From positions 2,906,001 through 2,970,000 of the forward strand of contig ATWD01000001.1 of NCBI GenBank assembly GCA_000421065.1: a stretch of 64,000 nt of DNA, given 5' to 3'. Below the pieces are notes generated by a model, which did no database searches, was not told where the DNA came from, and saw nothing but the letters and a program-made list of their open reading frames with translations. The DNA comes from Acidobacteriaceae bacterium TAA 166 (GTDB lineage Bacteria > Acidobacteriota > Terriglobia > Terriglobales > Acidobacteriaceae). A program made the translations under genes and the position numbers. Position 1 is the stretch's first letter; each line of letters opens with the position of its first letter. This document shows positions 45,973-54,296 of the stretch, in pieces.

Positions 45973-46749
45973 ATGTCCTCCGTAGCCACACCCGACTCGA
46001 TCGCCTTCATCGAAGGCCATCTGGCTCCCCTTCGCACCCGCCTCGCCCAGCATCCTCTTTACAGCTCCATCCGCACGGAAAATCACCTTCGGCGCTTCAT
46101 GCAATCCCACGTCTTCGCCGTCTGGGACTTCATGTCCCTGCTCAAAGCCCTGCAGTCCCGGCTCACCTGCGTCACCGTTCCATGGACTCCAACACCCTAT
46201 CCCGAAAGCCGCCGCTTCATCAACGAGATTGTGCTGGGGGAGGAGTCCGACGTCTATCACGGCCGATCCATCAGCCATTGCGAGCTCTACCTCGAAGCCA
46301 TGAAGCAATGCGGAGCCGACACCTCCACCTTTCAATCTCTGCTCACGAGGCTCACGACGACGCCTATCGGCGAGGCGATCCATCAGCTTCCCCAGATGCC
46401 GAGAGCTTTCGTCTCGACGACCTTCGAGCTCATCGAATCCGGCAGCCTGCCCGCACTCGCCGCCGCCTTCACCTTCGGCCGCGAAGACCTCATCCCCGAC
46501 ATGTTCCGGGCTCTCGTACGCGAGCTCGACGCCCAGAGCCCGGGACAGTTCTCCCTCTTCCTCTGGTATCTGGAGAGACACATCGAAGTGGACGGCGAAG
46601 ACCACGGCCCTCTCTCTCTCCGCATGGTCTCCGATCTCTGCGGATCGGACGAGCGCCTGTGGAGAGAGGCCGCAGAGGCAGCCAAGCGTGCTCTCGAGGC
46701 ACGTATCGATCTCTGGGATGCGATTCTTCTGGAGATCCAGACCAGGTAG
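45973..46749 (+). CDS. DUF3050-family protein
   Basis: 258-residue all-alpha protein that matches DUF3050, thought to share the heme-oxygenase/TENA-like fold. Recognisable segments: LRTRLAQHPLYSSIRTENHLRRFMQSHVFAVWDFMSLLK (read in parts), FINEIVLGEESD, FTFGREDLIPDMF, YLERHIEVDGEDHGPLSLRM. Several His, Glu and Asp residues could bind metal. I use the ATG at 45973; a GTG at 45943 is in frame, but its AAGGAG is too close. Reaction unknown. Convergent with the sulfatase gene, with repeat copy D between. Confidence 0.8.
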   Translation: MSSVATPDSIAFIEGHLAPLRTRLAQHPLYSSIRTENHLRRFMQSHVFAVWDFMSLLKALQSRLTCVTVPWTPTPYPESRRFINEIVLGEESDVYHGRSISHCELYLEAMKQCGADTSTFQSLLTRLTTTPIGEAIHQLPQMPRAFVSTTFELIESGSLPALAAAFTFGREDLIPDMFRALVRELDAQSPGQFSLFLWYLERHIEVDGEDHGPLSLRMVSDLCGSDERLWREAAEAAKRALEARIDLWDAILLEIQTR

Positions 46750-46770
46750 TTTGTTTAGGGTGAAAGACAG

Positions 46771-46957
46771 GCGCTGCCGCGCGGGCGTCCTACGCGGACG
46801 GCGCCCACTTCGTGGGATGTATACCGCCTTCGGCACGGGCCTCCCTTCGGTTGGCGCAAAGATTTCTCAAGCGACCAACGGGAGCCTTCACCCCGAAGGG
46901 AGTACACGCGTCACGAAGTGACCGCTCCACGCGTTGTGGGCCTGGCCGGCAGGCCAT
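46771..46957. repeat. Palindromic intergenic element, copy D
   Basis: Left end GCGCTGCCGCGCGGGCG, inner GTATACCGCCTTCGGCACGGG, centre GGCGCAAAGATTTCTCAAGC, CGTCACGAAGTGACCGC, right end CCTGGCCGGCAGGCCAT. The left GGTCACTTCGTGAC arm has changed to GCCCACTTCGTGGG. Between the convergent DUF3050 and sulfatase genes. Confidence 0.85.
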
Positions 46958-46977
46958 TGCCTTTACGCAAAAACCCT

Positions 46978-48504
46978 CTAAACCGGATACGAATAAGCCG
47001 CAATCAGCTTCGACAAACGATCGCGCGTATCTTTATGACGCGCATCTTCGGCCAGATTTTTCAACTCCATCGGGTCCGCGTGAACGTCGAATAACATCGC
47101 CCCGTTCGCTGCGTCCTTTCCAAACTCCGCATAGCGCCACTGCTCTGTTCGAATCGCCGTCCCATGCACCGTCTTTCCATCCTCGCTCCAGATGCTGTAG
47201 GCCGGCCGATCCCATGCCGCTCCGGGATTGTGCAGCAGCGGCATCAGGCTCTTTCCCTCAATCTGCTCCGGCACCTCAAGTCCGCACAGCTCGGCAACCG
47301 TCCTGTAGATATCCAGCGACTCCACAACGCGCAGCGAAGGTCTCCCATTGCCATGCGCATCCGGCGCATGAATGATCAGCGGCACGCGTGTTCCACCCTC
47401 GAACAACGATCCCGCCTTCGACCACTTTCCTTTCTCTCCCAGCTGATAGCCGTGGTCCGCGACAAATACCACCACGGTGTTGTCACGAAGTCCCAGGCTA
47501 TCCAGTTCCGCCAGCACTCGTCCCAGGTTCCAGTCCACCCACGAGATCGAGGCAAGATAAGCGCGAATTACCTCTTTCGCTTCGCTCTCCGAAGCCCCGC
47601 GCCCGATAAACAGATCCGCATTGCGCGGACGAATCGCGGCCTTCGGAAACCCATCAGGAACCGTAGGCCATGCGGCAAAGTCAGGAGGAAGCGTAAGCCT
47701 GGCGGGATCGTACATGTCGAAGAAGCGTTGAGGAGCCGTCGGCGGGCTGTGCGGCTTTGAAAATCCGCAGCCGATAAAAAACGGCTTATCTTTGCACTGG
47801 CGCAGGTACTGAATCGTCCGGTCGGCGACCACATAATCTCCCGCCCCCTCGCCATTTCCATCCAGCACAAAGATCTGATCCGAGTGCGCGGCCTGCGCAT
47901 CGGTCGGCAGAGGAGGCACCGACCCGTCCGGCTTCGGAATCAGCGCATGGGGAAGATTCATCGGACGCGCTTCCTGCGTCATGTGCAGAGACTCCGTGCT
48001 TCCGTCGAAGATGCTCCAGGCCTCAGGATCGTCGATCCCGCCATGAAAGATCTTTCCCGAACGCAGCGCCGTGTAGCCGTTCTGACGAAAGAGCTGCGGC
48101 AGCGTCGTCCAGTCCGGATGAAGCTTCCTCAGATCGTCGCGATTTCCCAGCACCCGCGTCAGATGCGGAGGATGTCCACTCATCAACGACGCTCGCGAAG
48201 GATTGCAGAGAGGGAACTGGCAGTAGTTGCGATCGAACCGCACCCCCTTTGCGCCCAGGGCATCGATGTTGGGGCTGTGCGTGTGAAAGCGGCTGTTGTA
48301 AGAGGCAAGCTCCGGCCTCATGTCATCGGACATGAGGAAGAGTACGTTGAGCGGCCGCTTTCGGCTCTGCACCGCAGGCGCCTTGCCATGCGCCTGAGCG
48401 CTCGCTTCCCCTGAAGCCGGCAACGCCGTCGAAACTGTGGCAGCTGCGGCGGCTGTAAGAAACGAACGGCGGGAGGTAGAGAAGTTCTTTTCCTGGCTGC
48501 TCAT
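46978..48504 (-). CDS. Tat-exported sulfatase, iduronate-2-sulfatase-like
   Basis: 508-residue sulfate-ester hydrolase. The N-terminal twin-arginine signal is SRRSFLTAAAAATVSTALP. LFLMSDDMRPEL gives the metal-binding Asp pair. FPLCNPSRASLMSG contains the C-x-P-S-R core in which Cys becomes formylglycine. FVADHGYQLGEKGKWSK supplies further ligands and is typical of iduronate-2-sulfatase-type enzymes. Export with a Cys-type site would need a formylglycine-generating enzyme, which is not in the window. AAAGGGGAG precedes the ATG. The likely substrate is a sulfated sugar. Confidence 0.93.
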   Translation of the reverse strand: MSSQEKNFSTSRRSFLTAAAAATVSTALPASGEASAQAHGKAPAVQSRKRPLNVLFLMSDDMRPELASYNSRFHTHSPNIDALGAKGVRFDRNYCQFPLCNPSRASLMSGHPPHLTRVLGNRDDLRKLHPDWTTLPQLFRQNGYTALRSGKIFHGGIDDPEAWSIFDGSTESLHMTQEARPMNLPHALIPKPDGSVPPLPTDAQAAHSDQIFVLDGNGEGAGDYVVADRTIQYLRQCKDKPFFIGCGFSKPHSPPTAPQRFFDMYDPARLTLPPDFAAWPTVPDGFPKAAIRPRNADLFIGRGASESEAKEVIRAYLASISWVDWNLGRVLAELDSLGLRDNTVVVFVADHGYQLGEKGKWSKAGSLFEGGTRVPLIIHAPDAHGNGRPSLRVVESLDIYRTVAELCGLEVPEQIEGKSLMPLLHNPGAAWDRPAYSIWSEDGKTVHGTAIRTEQWRYAEFGKDAANGAMLFDVHADPMELKNLAEDARHKDTRDRLSKLIAAYSYPV

Positions 48505-48610
48505 CGGTTTACTCCCCTTTGAAACAATGCCCCATTAGACAATAAAGAGCAGATCCCTGGCGAATGTCTTAGGTTGGGGAGGAATAGCGCGTCCGCGCCG
48601 GCCGGCCAGA

Positions 48611-50677
48611 CTATTCGCGCACCGCCTTCACCATCTGCTCCAGCGGCTCGAGGACGGTGAACCGCACCAGGGCCTGGTGCTGACGCGCCGCCTCAATCTG
48701 GGCGAGCTTCGCCTTCTTCCATCCCGCCGGAGCCTTCGCCCCGCCCAGATACTTCAGCGCCTCCTCGCCCACCTGCGCAAACTGCACCATTTGCTGCACC
48801 CGCGGACGCGCAATCGCCAGCAGCGGCGAGCCCTGCATCTGCGTCTCGACCACAGGCGCGGCAGCCGCCCAGCTCTTGAAGGCACGATCCAGCTCCACCC
48901 GCGCCTCATGATTCGAAGGCGACGCGAGCAGCTCGCGCACCAGCACCGCCATCCGGTGACGCGATGAAGGATCGGGCCGCACCGCATCGACGACGTTATC
49001 GAGCGGCGTCAGCTGATCGGTGTGCTGGTAACGATACCTCTCCCCAAACGGCACCGGCTGCAGCACCGAAGCGAACACCCGCAGCGAATCGATCTCCTCC
49101 GTGCCCGCCAGCTCCCGTAGCGCCGCATCTTCATGCGTCAGGTGCGTCAGACCCAGCGACTCGATACGCAGCGACTCCACCTCCAGCCTGCGATACATAT
49201 CATCGACATCGCGCAACGACTCCGGCGACCAGAAACGTTCCGCCACCGCAGCCGTTCGCGGCCAGATACGCGAATCGATCGAGAGCGCATTCAGGTGTTC
49301 GCCCCACATGCAAACTTCGCCACCCAGCACGTGTCTCTTTTGATCGTCCGTGAGGTCCGAGCCCGCCGGAATCGGATCGGCAAGATAGTGATCCTCTGCG
49401 GACCTCATGCCGTCCAGATAATAAGGCTGCGACAGGATCCCCTGGTACCCGCGCTTTGCCGCTTCCACCAGAGACTTCGCTCCGCGCCACGACTGAATCA
49501 CCGCATCGGTCGGCAGATCGGGGTTCAGAATCTCATCCCATCCCACCATGTGCTTGCCATGCTTCTTCACCAGCTCCAGCACGCGCTGGCTGAAATAAGT
49601 CTGCAGCGCCTCGGTGTTCTTCATGTTGTGCTCGCGCATGAACGCGACGATGCGCGGATTGCCCTTCCACTGCGTACCGGGCGTCTCGTCGCCGCCCAGG
49701 TGCAGATAAGCGTCAGGAAAGATCCCCGCCATTTCGCCGATAAAGGCGTCGATGAAGGCATAGGTCTCCTCGCGCGTCGGGTCCATCGCGAAATCGTCAA
49801 CGCCGAACTGCCTGCGGATCGTATACGGCCCCGGCCCGCTCGCAAGCTCCGGATGCCCCACGAACCAGCTCCGCGTATGCCCTGGCATATCGAACTCCGG
49901 CACCACGCGAATGCCGCGCGCACGCGCATACGCGACGATCTCCCGTGCCTGCTCCTGCGTGTAATAGAGGCCATCCGAGCCCTCGCCCGCCAGCTTCGGA
50001 TACAGCTTGCTCTCGATGCGAAACCCCTGATCCTCCGTCAGGTGCCAGTGAAAGACATTCAGCTTCACCGCCGCCATCGCATCCAGATTGCGCTTGATCA
50101 CGTCGACCGGCTCGAAGTGCCGCCCCACATCGATCATCAATCCGCGCCAGCGAAAACGAGGCGAGTCCTGAATCTCGACCGCAGGCAGAAAGAAGCCTCC
50201 ACCGCTCGTCTGCACCAGCTGCTCGAGCGTCGTCAGGCCGCGCATCGCGCCCACCACGGTCGCCGCATGCAGCTTCACTCCACTCGTCGTGACCGTCAAC
50301 GCGTACGTCTCATCTTCATCGATCGACTGCACGGCATCGCCCGCGCCATCGACATCCACCACCAGTCCTGCGCTGCCATCGGTACCGATCACACGCTGCC
50401 GCATCACCCCGGTCTTGCGTTCCATCCGCTCCAGCGTGCGCGCAACTGCATCGTCCAGCCGCTGATCGCGAAAGTGCGGAATCCCAACCGTAAGCGTACC
50501 GGTCCATGCAAAAGCACCCGTGCCTGCGTTCAGATGCGCAGGCTCTGGCATCAGCGTATTGACGAAGACGGCCGAGGCAGTCGATGCCCCGCCCGTTTGA
50601 GCCGGAGCCGCACTGCAATTTGAGTTAGCCGTCTGCATAACCGCGAAGACCAGACCAGCAACAATGCAACCCTTCAC
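48611..50677 (-). CDS. Exported beta-N-acetylhexosaminidase, GH20
   Basis: 688-residue glycoside hydrolase that removes terminal GlcNAc or GalNAc. A signal peptide (VAGLVFAVMQTANSNCSAA) is followed by a GH20b-type N-terminal domain. The catalytic barrel starts at SPRFRWRGLMIDVGRHF, and the acid pair is in DAYLHLGGDETPGTQW (Asp-Glu). EFDMPGHTRSW and GYQGILSQPYYLD belong to the active site. A helical C-terminal extension of about 130 residues follows. The start is a GTG with AAGGAGAG upstream. A Cys after the signal region leaves a lipoprotein possible but not supported. Confidence 0.93.
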   Translation of the reverse strand: MKGCIVAGLVFAVMQTANSNCSAAPAQTGGASTASAVFVNTLMPEPAHLNAGTGAFAWTGTLTVGIPHFRDQRLDDAVARTLERMERKTGVMRQRVIGTDGSAGLVVDVDGAGDAVQSIDEDETYALTVTTSGVKLHAATVVGAMRGLTTLEQLVQTSGGGFFLPAVEIQDSPRFRWRGLMIDVGRHFEPVDVIKRNLDAMAAVKLNVFHWHLTEDQGFRIESKLYPKLAGEGSDGLYYTQEQAREIVAYARARGIRVVPEFDMPGHTRSWFVGHPELASGPGPYTIRRQFGVDDFAMDPTREETYAFIDAFIGEMAGIFPDAYLHLGGDETPGTQWKGNPRIVAFMREHNMKNTEALQTYFSQRVLELVKKHGKHMVGWDEILNPDLPTDAVIQSWRGAKSLVEAAKRGYQGILSQPYYLDGMRSAEDHYLADPIPAGSDLTDDQKRHVLGGEVCMWGEHLNALSIDSRIWPRTAAVAERFWSPESLRDVDDMYRRLEVESLRIESLGLTHLTHEDAALRELAGTEEIDSLRVFASVLQPVPFGERYRYQHTDQLTPLDNVVDAVRPDPSSRHRMAVLVRELLASPSNHEARVELDRAFKSWAAAAPVVETQMQGSPLLAIARPRVQQMVQFAQVGEEALKYLGGAKAPAGWKKAKLAQIEAARQHQALVRFTVLEPLEQMVKAVRE

Positions 50678-50754
50678 CCGACTCTCCTTGAGTTCACAAA
50701 GCTAAAGTATATCGACGCAAAAGAATCCTACCCCTTGTCATCCCGTGGCGAAAT

Positions 50755-50907
50755 CGCTGCCACGCGGACAGTGGTCACGTCGGGACAAGACTCCCGTTGG
50801 TCGCTTGCGAAGATGTTTGCGCCGAACCGAAGGGAGGCCCCGGGCGTTGCCGGTATACGTGTCACGAAGTGACCGCTCCACGCGCAGTGGGCCCGGCTGG
50901 CAGGCCA
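50755..50907. repeat. Palindromic intergenic element, copy E
   Basis: About 153 bp with GGTCACGTCGGGACAAGACTC, CCGTTGGTCGCTTGCGAAG, GCGCCGAACCGAAGGGAGG, GTCACGAAGTGACCGCTCC and CCCGGCTGGCAGGCCA. Internally deleted in the left arm. Lies between GH20 and gamma-glutamyltransferase genes, both leftward. Confidence 0.85.
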
Positions 50908-50924
50908 GGTTCTTTTCTCAAGAA

Positions 50925-52697
50925 TCAATAACCCGCGGCCTTGCCGAAGTCCTTGCGCGAATCATGGCCGCCCAACAGCTCCCGCGTCTTCGGATCTACC
51001 GCAATCAATTCGCTATCGCCCCACGTGCCCGGATTCTTCTCATCGGCCACCGCAGTCTGGTTCACCGTGTATCCCATCGCCTTCATCGCATCCGCGACAG
51101 CAGCCGGAAACTTCTTCTCCAGGTCCAAACGATCCGGAAGATACTGATGATGAAATCGCGGAGCATCCGCGACCTGCTGAATATTCAGCCCATTATCCAC
51201 CGCGGTGATCACATCGTTGGCCACCGTCGTAATAATCGTCGAGCCGCCCGGCGTCCCCATCACATATGCCAGCTTCCCCCGCCTCAGCCATCCTCCATGC
51301 GTCGTAAGAATCGTCGGCGTCATCGCCGAAAGCGGCCTCTTCCCCGGCTCGATCGAGTTCGCCGCGCTCTGGATCAGCCCATACACATTCGGCACGCCCA
51401 CCTTCGAGGTGAAGTCGTCCATCTCGTTGTTCATCACAAAGCCCAGCCCGTCAATCGTCACGCCGCACCCAAAATATCCGTTCAGCGTATACGTGCTCGA
51501 GACCGCATTGCCGTCCTTGTCTACCACCGAAAAATGCGTCGTCTGCGTAGACTCCTTCGCCTTCACGGTCTGCGGCGGCGGAGGCATGAATCCCGCCGGC
51601 CGCACCAGCTGCGCCGAAGGCGTCGGCTTCGACACATCGATCGAGCTTCGCCATGCAGCCGCATACTTCGTATTCGCCATCTGCGCCAGCGGCAGCGTGT
51701 TGAAGTCCGGATCGCCCAGATAATCCCCGCGATCCATATACGCCCTGCGAAACGCCTCCGTGATGATGTGAACCTGCTCCGGGCTTCTATCTGGGCCCAG
51801 CTTATGCAGATCGAACCCCGAAAGAATATTCAGAATCTCCACCAGCACAATCCCTCCCGACGATGGCGGAGGCGCCGTCACCACATCGTATCCGCGGTAC
51901 CGTCCCTTGATCGGCACGCGTTCCTTCACCTCGTAAGCCGCCAGATCCTCAGCCGTAATCAGTCCTCCGCCCGCCTTCTCGTAGTCCGCAATCTGCCTCG
52001 CCATCGCGCCTTTATAAAAATCATTCGGATCCTTCGCGATGCGGCGCAGCGTCTCCGCCAGCTCCGGCTGCTTGAACGTCTCACCGGCCTTATAAAAATC
52101 TCCGCTGCGTTGATAGATCTTCGCCGTCGCGGGAAAGTCCTTAAAGTCCTTGCTCTTCAGCAGAGCCGCCTCTCCCGCCGAAAGCACATATCCCTCGCTC
52201 GCCAGCCGGATCGCCGGAGCCATATCCTCCGCCAGACTCAACTTGCCGTAGTGCTTCTGCGCATACGTCAGCCCCGCCACCGAGCCCGGAACCCCCGAAG
52301 CCTTATACCCCACCAGCGACATGCGCGGAATCACATTGCCCTTCGCATCCAGGTACATATCGCGCGTTGCCGCTGCCGGAGCCTTCTCCCGGTAGTCCAG
52401 AAAATGCGTCCTGCCATGCTTATCGCGGATCAGCATAAAGCCGCCGCCACCAATGTTTCCCGCCACTGGATACACCACCGCCAGCGCGAACCCTACCGCC
52501 ACGGCGGCATCCACCGCATTGCCGCCCTTCTTCAGAACCTCCACGCCCGCGTCCGAAGCATCGTGCTGAATCGTCACCACCATCGCATGTTCCGCGCGCG
52601 TCGGCTGCTGGGCCACGGTCGTCGCCGACAGTAAAGAAGCCGACAGCAAAGCAGTCAAAGAGGAAGGGAAAAACGTCCGGAACGGATTCCTGGGCAT
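50925..52697 (-). CDS. ggt: Gamma-glutamyltransferase
   Basis: 590-residue N-terminal-nucleophile enzyme that cleaves or transfers gamma-glutamyl groups, for example from glutathione, in the periplasm. A signal peptide (ALLSASLLSATTVAQ) precedes GGNAVDAAVAVGFALAVVYP and NIGGGGFMLIRD. The self-cleavage site and catalytic threonine are in TTHFSVVDKDGNAVSSTYT followed by LNGYFG, which matches the family signature. PLSAMTPTIL and GTPGGSTIITT follow in the small subunit. GGAGACC precedes the ATG. Length is typical. Confidence 0.95.
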   Translation of the reverse strand: MPRNPFRTFFPSSLTALLSASLLSATTVAQQPTRAEHAMVVTIQHDASDAGVEVLKKGGNAVDAAVAVGFALAVVYPVAGNIGGGGFMLIRDKHGRTHFLDYREKAPAAATRDMYLDAKGNVIPRMSLVGYKASGVPGSVAGLTYAQKHYGKLSLAEDMAPAIRLASEGYVLSAGEAALLKSKDFKDFPATAKIYQRSGDFYKAGETFKQPELAETLRRIAKDPNDFYKGAMARQIADYEKAGGGLITAEDLAAYEVKERVPIKGRYRGYDVVTAPPPSSGGIVLVEILNILSGFDLHKLGPDRSPEQVHIITEAFRRAYMDRGDYLGDPDFNTLPLAQMANTKYAAAWRSSIDVSKPTPSAQLVRPAGFMPPPPQTVKAKESTQTTHFSVVDKDGNAVSSTYTLNGYFGCGVTIDGLGFVMNNEMDDFTSKVGVPNVYGLIQSAANSIEPGKRPLSAMTPTILTTHGGWLRRGKLAYVMGTPGGSTIITTVANDVITAVDNGLNIQQVADAPRFHHQYLPDRLDLEKKFPAAVADAMKAMGYTVNQTAVADEKNPGTWGDSELIAVDPKTRELLGGHDSRKDFGKAAGY

Positions 52698-52784
52698 CGG
52701 GAACGGTCTCCATGGAATGGAATATCAGCAGCATACACACTCGGCCGCGTCGATCTATTCTTTTTCTTTTGAGATGAAAAGCAG

Positions 52785-52971
52785 GTGCTGCCGCGCGGGC
52801 CCACTGCGCGTGGGGCGGTCACTTCGTGACGTGTATACCGCCGTTGGCGTGGGCCTCCCGCTGGTCGGCAGAAAGATTTGTATAAGCGACCAACGGGAGC
52901 AGCCACCCCGAAGGGAGTACACACCCCACGAAGTGGGCGCCCCACGCGTAGTGGGCCCGGCCGGCAGGCCA
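52785..52971. repeat. Palindromic intergenic element, copy F
   Basis: Full-length copy: GTGCTGCCGCGCGGGCCCAC, GGTCACTTCGTGACGTG, GTATACCGCCGTTGGCG, TATAAGCGACCAACGGGAGC, CCCCACGAAGTGGGCGCC, CCCGGCCGGCAGGCCA. It sits in the 352-bp divergent region between ggt and an aldo/keto reductase, the only copy between two gene starts. The rest of that region holds no other gene. Confidence 0.85.
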
Positions 52972-53049
52972 CAAGCCCTTTCACAGATTTTTTACCGCTT
53001 CCCCGCCCCCGACCGAAACAATTTCGCCTCCCAAAGCATCCATAGCCCT

Positions 53050-54084
53050 ATGGAATACAGACAGCTTGGACGATCAGGATTGAAGGTGCCGGAGCTCTGC
53101 TTCGGCGCAGGAACCTTTGGCGGAAACGACGAGTTCTTCAAGGCATGGGCCGAAACCACCCAGCAGGAGGCCGATCGCATCATCGGCATCTGCATGGACG
53201 CCGGCCTCAACTTCTTCGACACCGCCGACGTCTACTCCAACGGCTCCAGCGAAGAGGTCCTCGGCAAGACCCTCAAGGCCTACAAGCGCGAAGATGTTCT
53301 CATCTCCACCAAGACCACCTTCCGCTTCGGCCCCGGTCCCAACAACCTCGGCTCCAGCCGCTACCACATGATCCAGCAGCTCGAAGGCAGCCTCAAGCGC
53401 CTCGGCACCGACTACGTCGACGTCTACCACATGCACGGCTTCGACGCGACCACCCCGGTCGAAGAGACCATCAACACCCTCGACCAGTTCGTCCGCGACG
53501 GCAAGGTCCGCTACATCGCCTGCTCCAACTTCTCCGGCTGGCACCTCATGAAGTCCCTCAGCCTCAGCGAGCGCTACGGCTGGGCCCGCTACGTCGGCCA
53601 CCAGGTCTACTACTCCCTCGTCGGCCGCGACTACGAGTGGGAGCTCATGCCGCTGGCCCTCGATCAGGGCGTCGGTGCCCTCGTCTGGTCGCCCCTCGGC
53701 TGGGGACGCCTCACCGGAAAGATCCGCCGCGGCCAGCCCCTGCCCCCCGACAGCCGCCTCCAGACCAAGGTCGTCCTCGACAACGGCCCCCAGCCCGATC
53801 AGGAGTACCTCTACAACGTCGTCGACGCCCTCGACGAGGTCGCCAAGGAGACCGGCAAGACCATCCCGCAGATCGCCCTCAACTGGCTTCTCGGCCGCCC
53901 CACCGTCTCCACCCTCATCATCGGCGCGCGCAACGAGGAGCAGCTCCGGCAGAACCTCGCCGCCGTCGGCTGGAAGCTCTCCCCCGAGCACATCGCCAGG
54001 CTCGACGCCGCCAGCGCCGTGCAGCGAGCCTACCCCTACTGGCACCAGGCGCAGTTCATCGAGCGCAACCCCCTGCCGGTATAA
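53050..54084 (+). CDS. Aldo/keto reductase, potassium-channel beta-subunit-like group
   Basis: 344-residue cytosolic NADPH-dependent reductase. YRQLGRSGLKVPELCFGAGTFGG opens the barrel. The catalytic Asp and Tyr are in FFDTADVYSNGSSEEVLG, Lys in ISTKTT and His in VYHMHGFD. The cofactor region is PLGWGRLTGKIRRGQ and STLIIGARNEEQL. The ATG at 53050 is the family start. The frame runs upstream to 52717, but that part translates repeat copy F and is not protein. The gene precedes a GH35 gene on the same strand. Substrate unknown. Confidence 0.92.
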   Translation: MEYRQLGRSGLKVPELCFGAGTFGGNDEFFKAWAETTQQEADRIIGICMDAGLNFFDTADVYSNGSSEEVLGKTLKAYKREDVLISTKTTFRFGPGPNNLGSSRYHMIQQLEGSLKRLGTDYVDVYHMHGFDATTPVEETINTLDQFVRDGKVRYIACSNFSGWHLMKSLSLSERYGWARYVGHQVYYSLVGRDYEWELMPLALDQGVGALVWSPLGWGRLTGKIRRGQPLPPDSRLQTKVVLDNGPQPDQEYLYNVVDALDEVAKETGKTIPQIALNWLLGRPTVSTLIIGARNEEQLRQNLAAVGWKLSPEHIARLDAASAVQRAYPYWHQAQFIERNPLPV

Positions 54085-54235
54085 CCCCTTCCGAGACCAT
54101 CGCCAGGATCCACCGCGGTCCTCACCCACAGCCGGTGAGGCCGCGGAACGGTGCCAACCGCGGGGACCGTACTCTACAAGTTCTAGGCTGCATCGACCTA
54201 TTCCAATCCGCGATTTTGGGGGTGATGAACGAGGA

Positions 54236-54258
54236 TGGCCTGCCCGGCCGGCAGGCCA
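54236..54258. repeat. Remnant of palindromic element: both ends, no core
   Basis: TGGCCTGCC and GGCAGGCCA, the two terminal motifs of the repeat family, are joined by only 5 bases (CGGCC). It lies between the aldo/keto reductase and GH35 genes and looks like a deletion or excision scar. Confidence 0.6.
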
Positions 54259-54296
54259 GAATCCTTCCCACCGGCCCGTGTTGTATAAGGGAAGCC

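Noticed and set aside
52717..53049. Upstream extension of the aldo/keto reductase frame
   Set aside because: It translates repeat copy F. The family N-terminus begins at 53050.
53145..54296. Long upstream extension of the GH35 frame
   Set aside because: It overlaps the aldo/keto reductase in another frame and is Arg/Pro-rich. The signal peptide and ribosome site at 54297 mark the true start.
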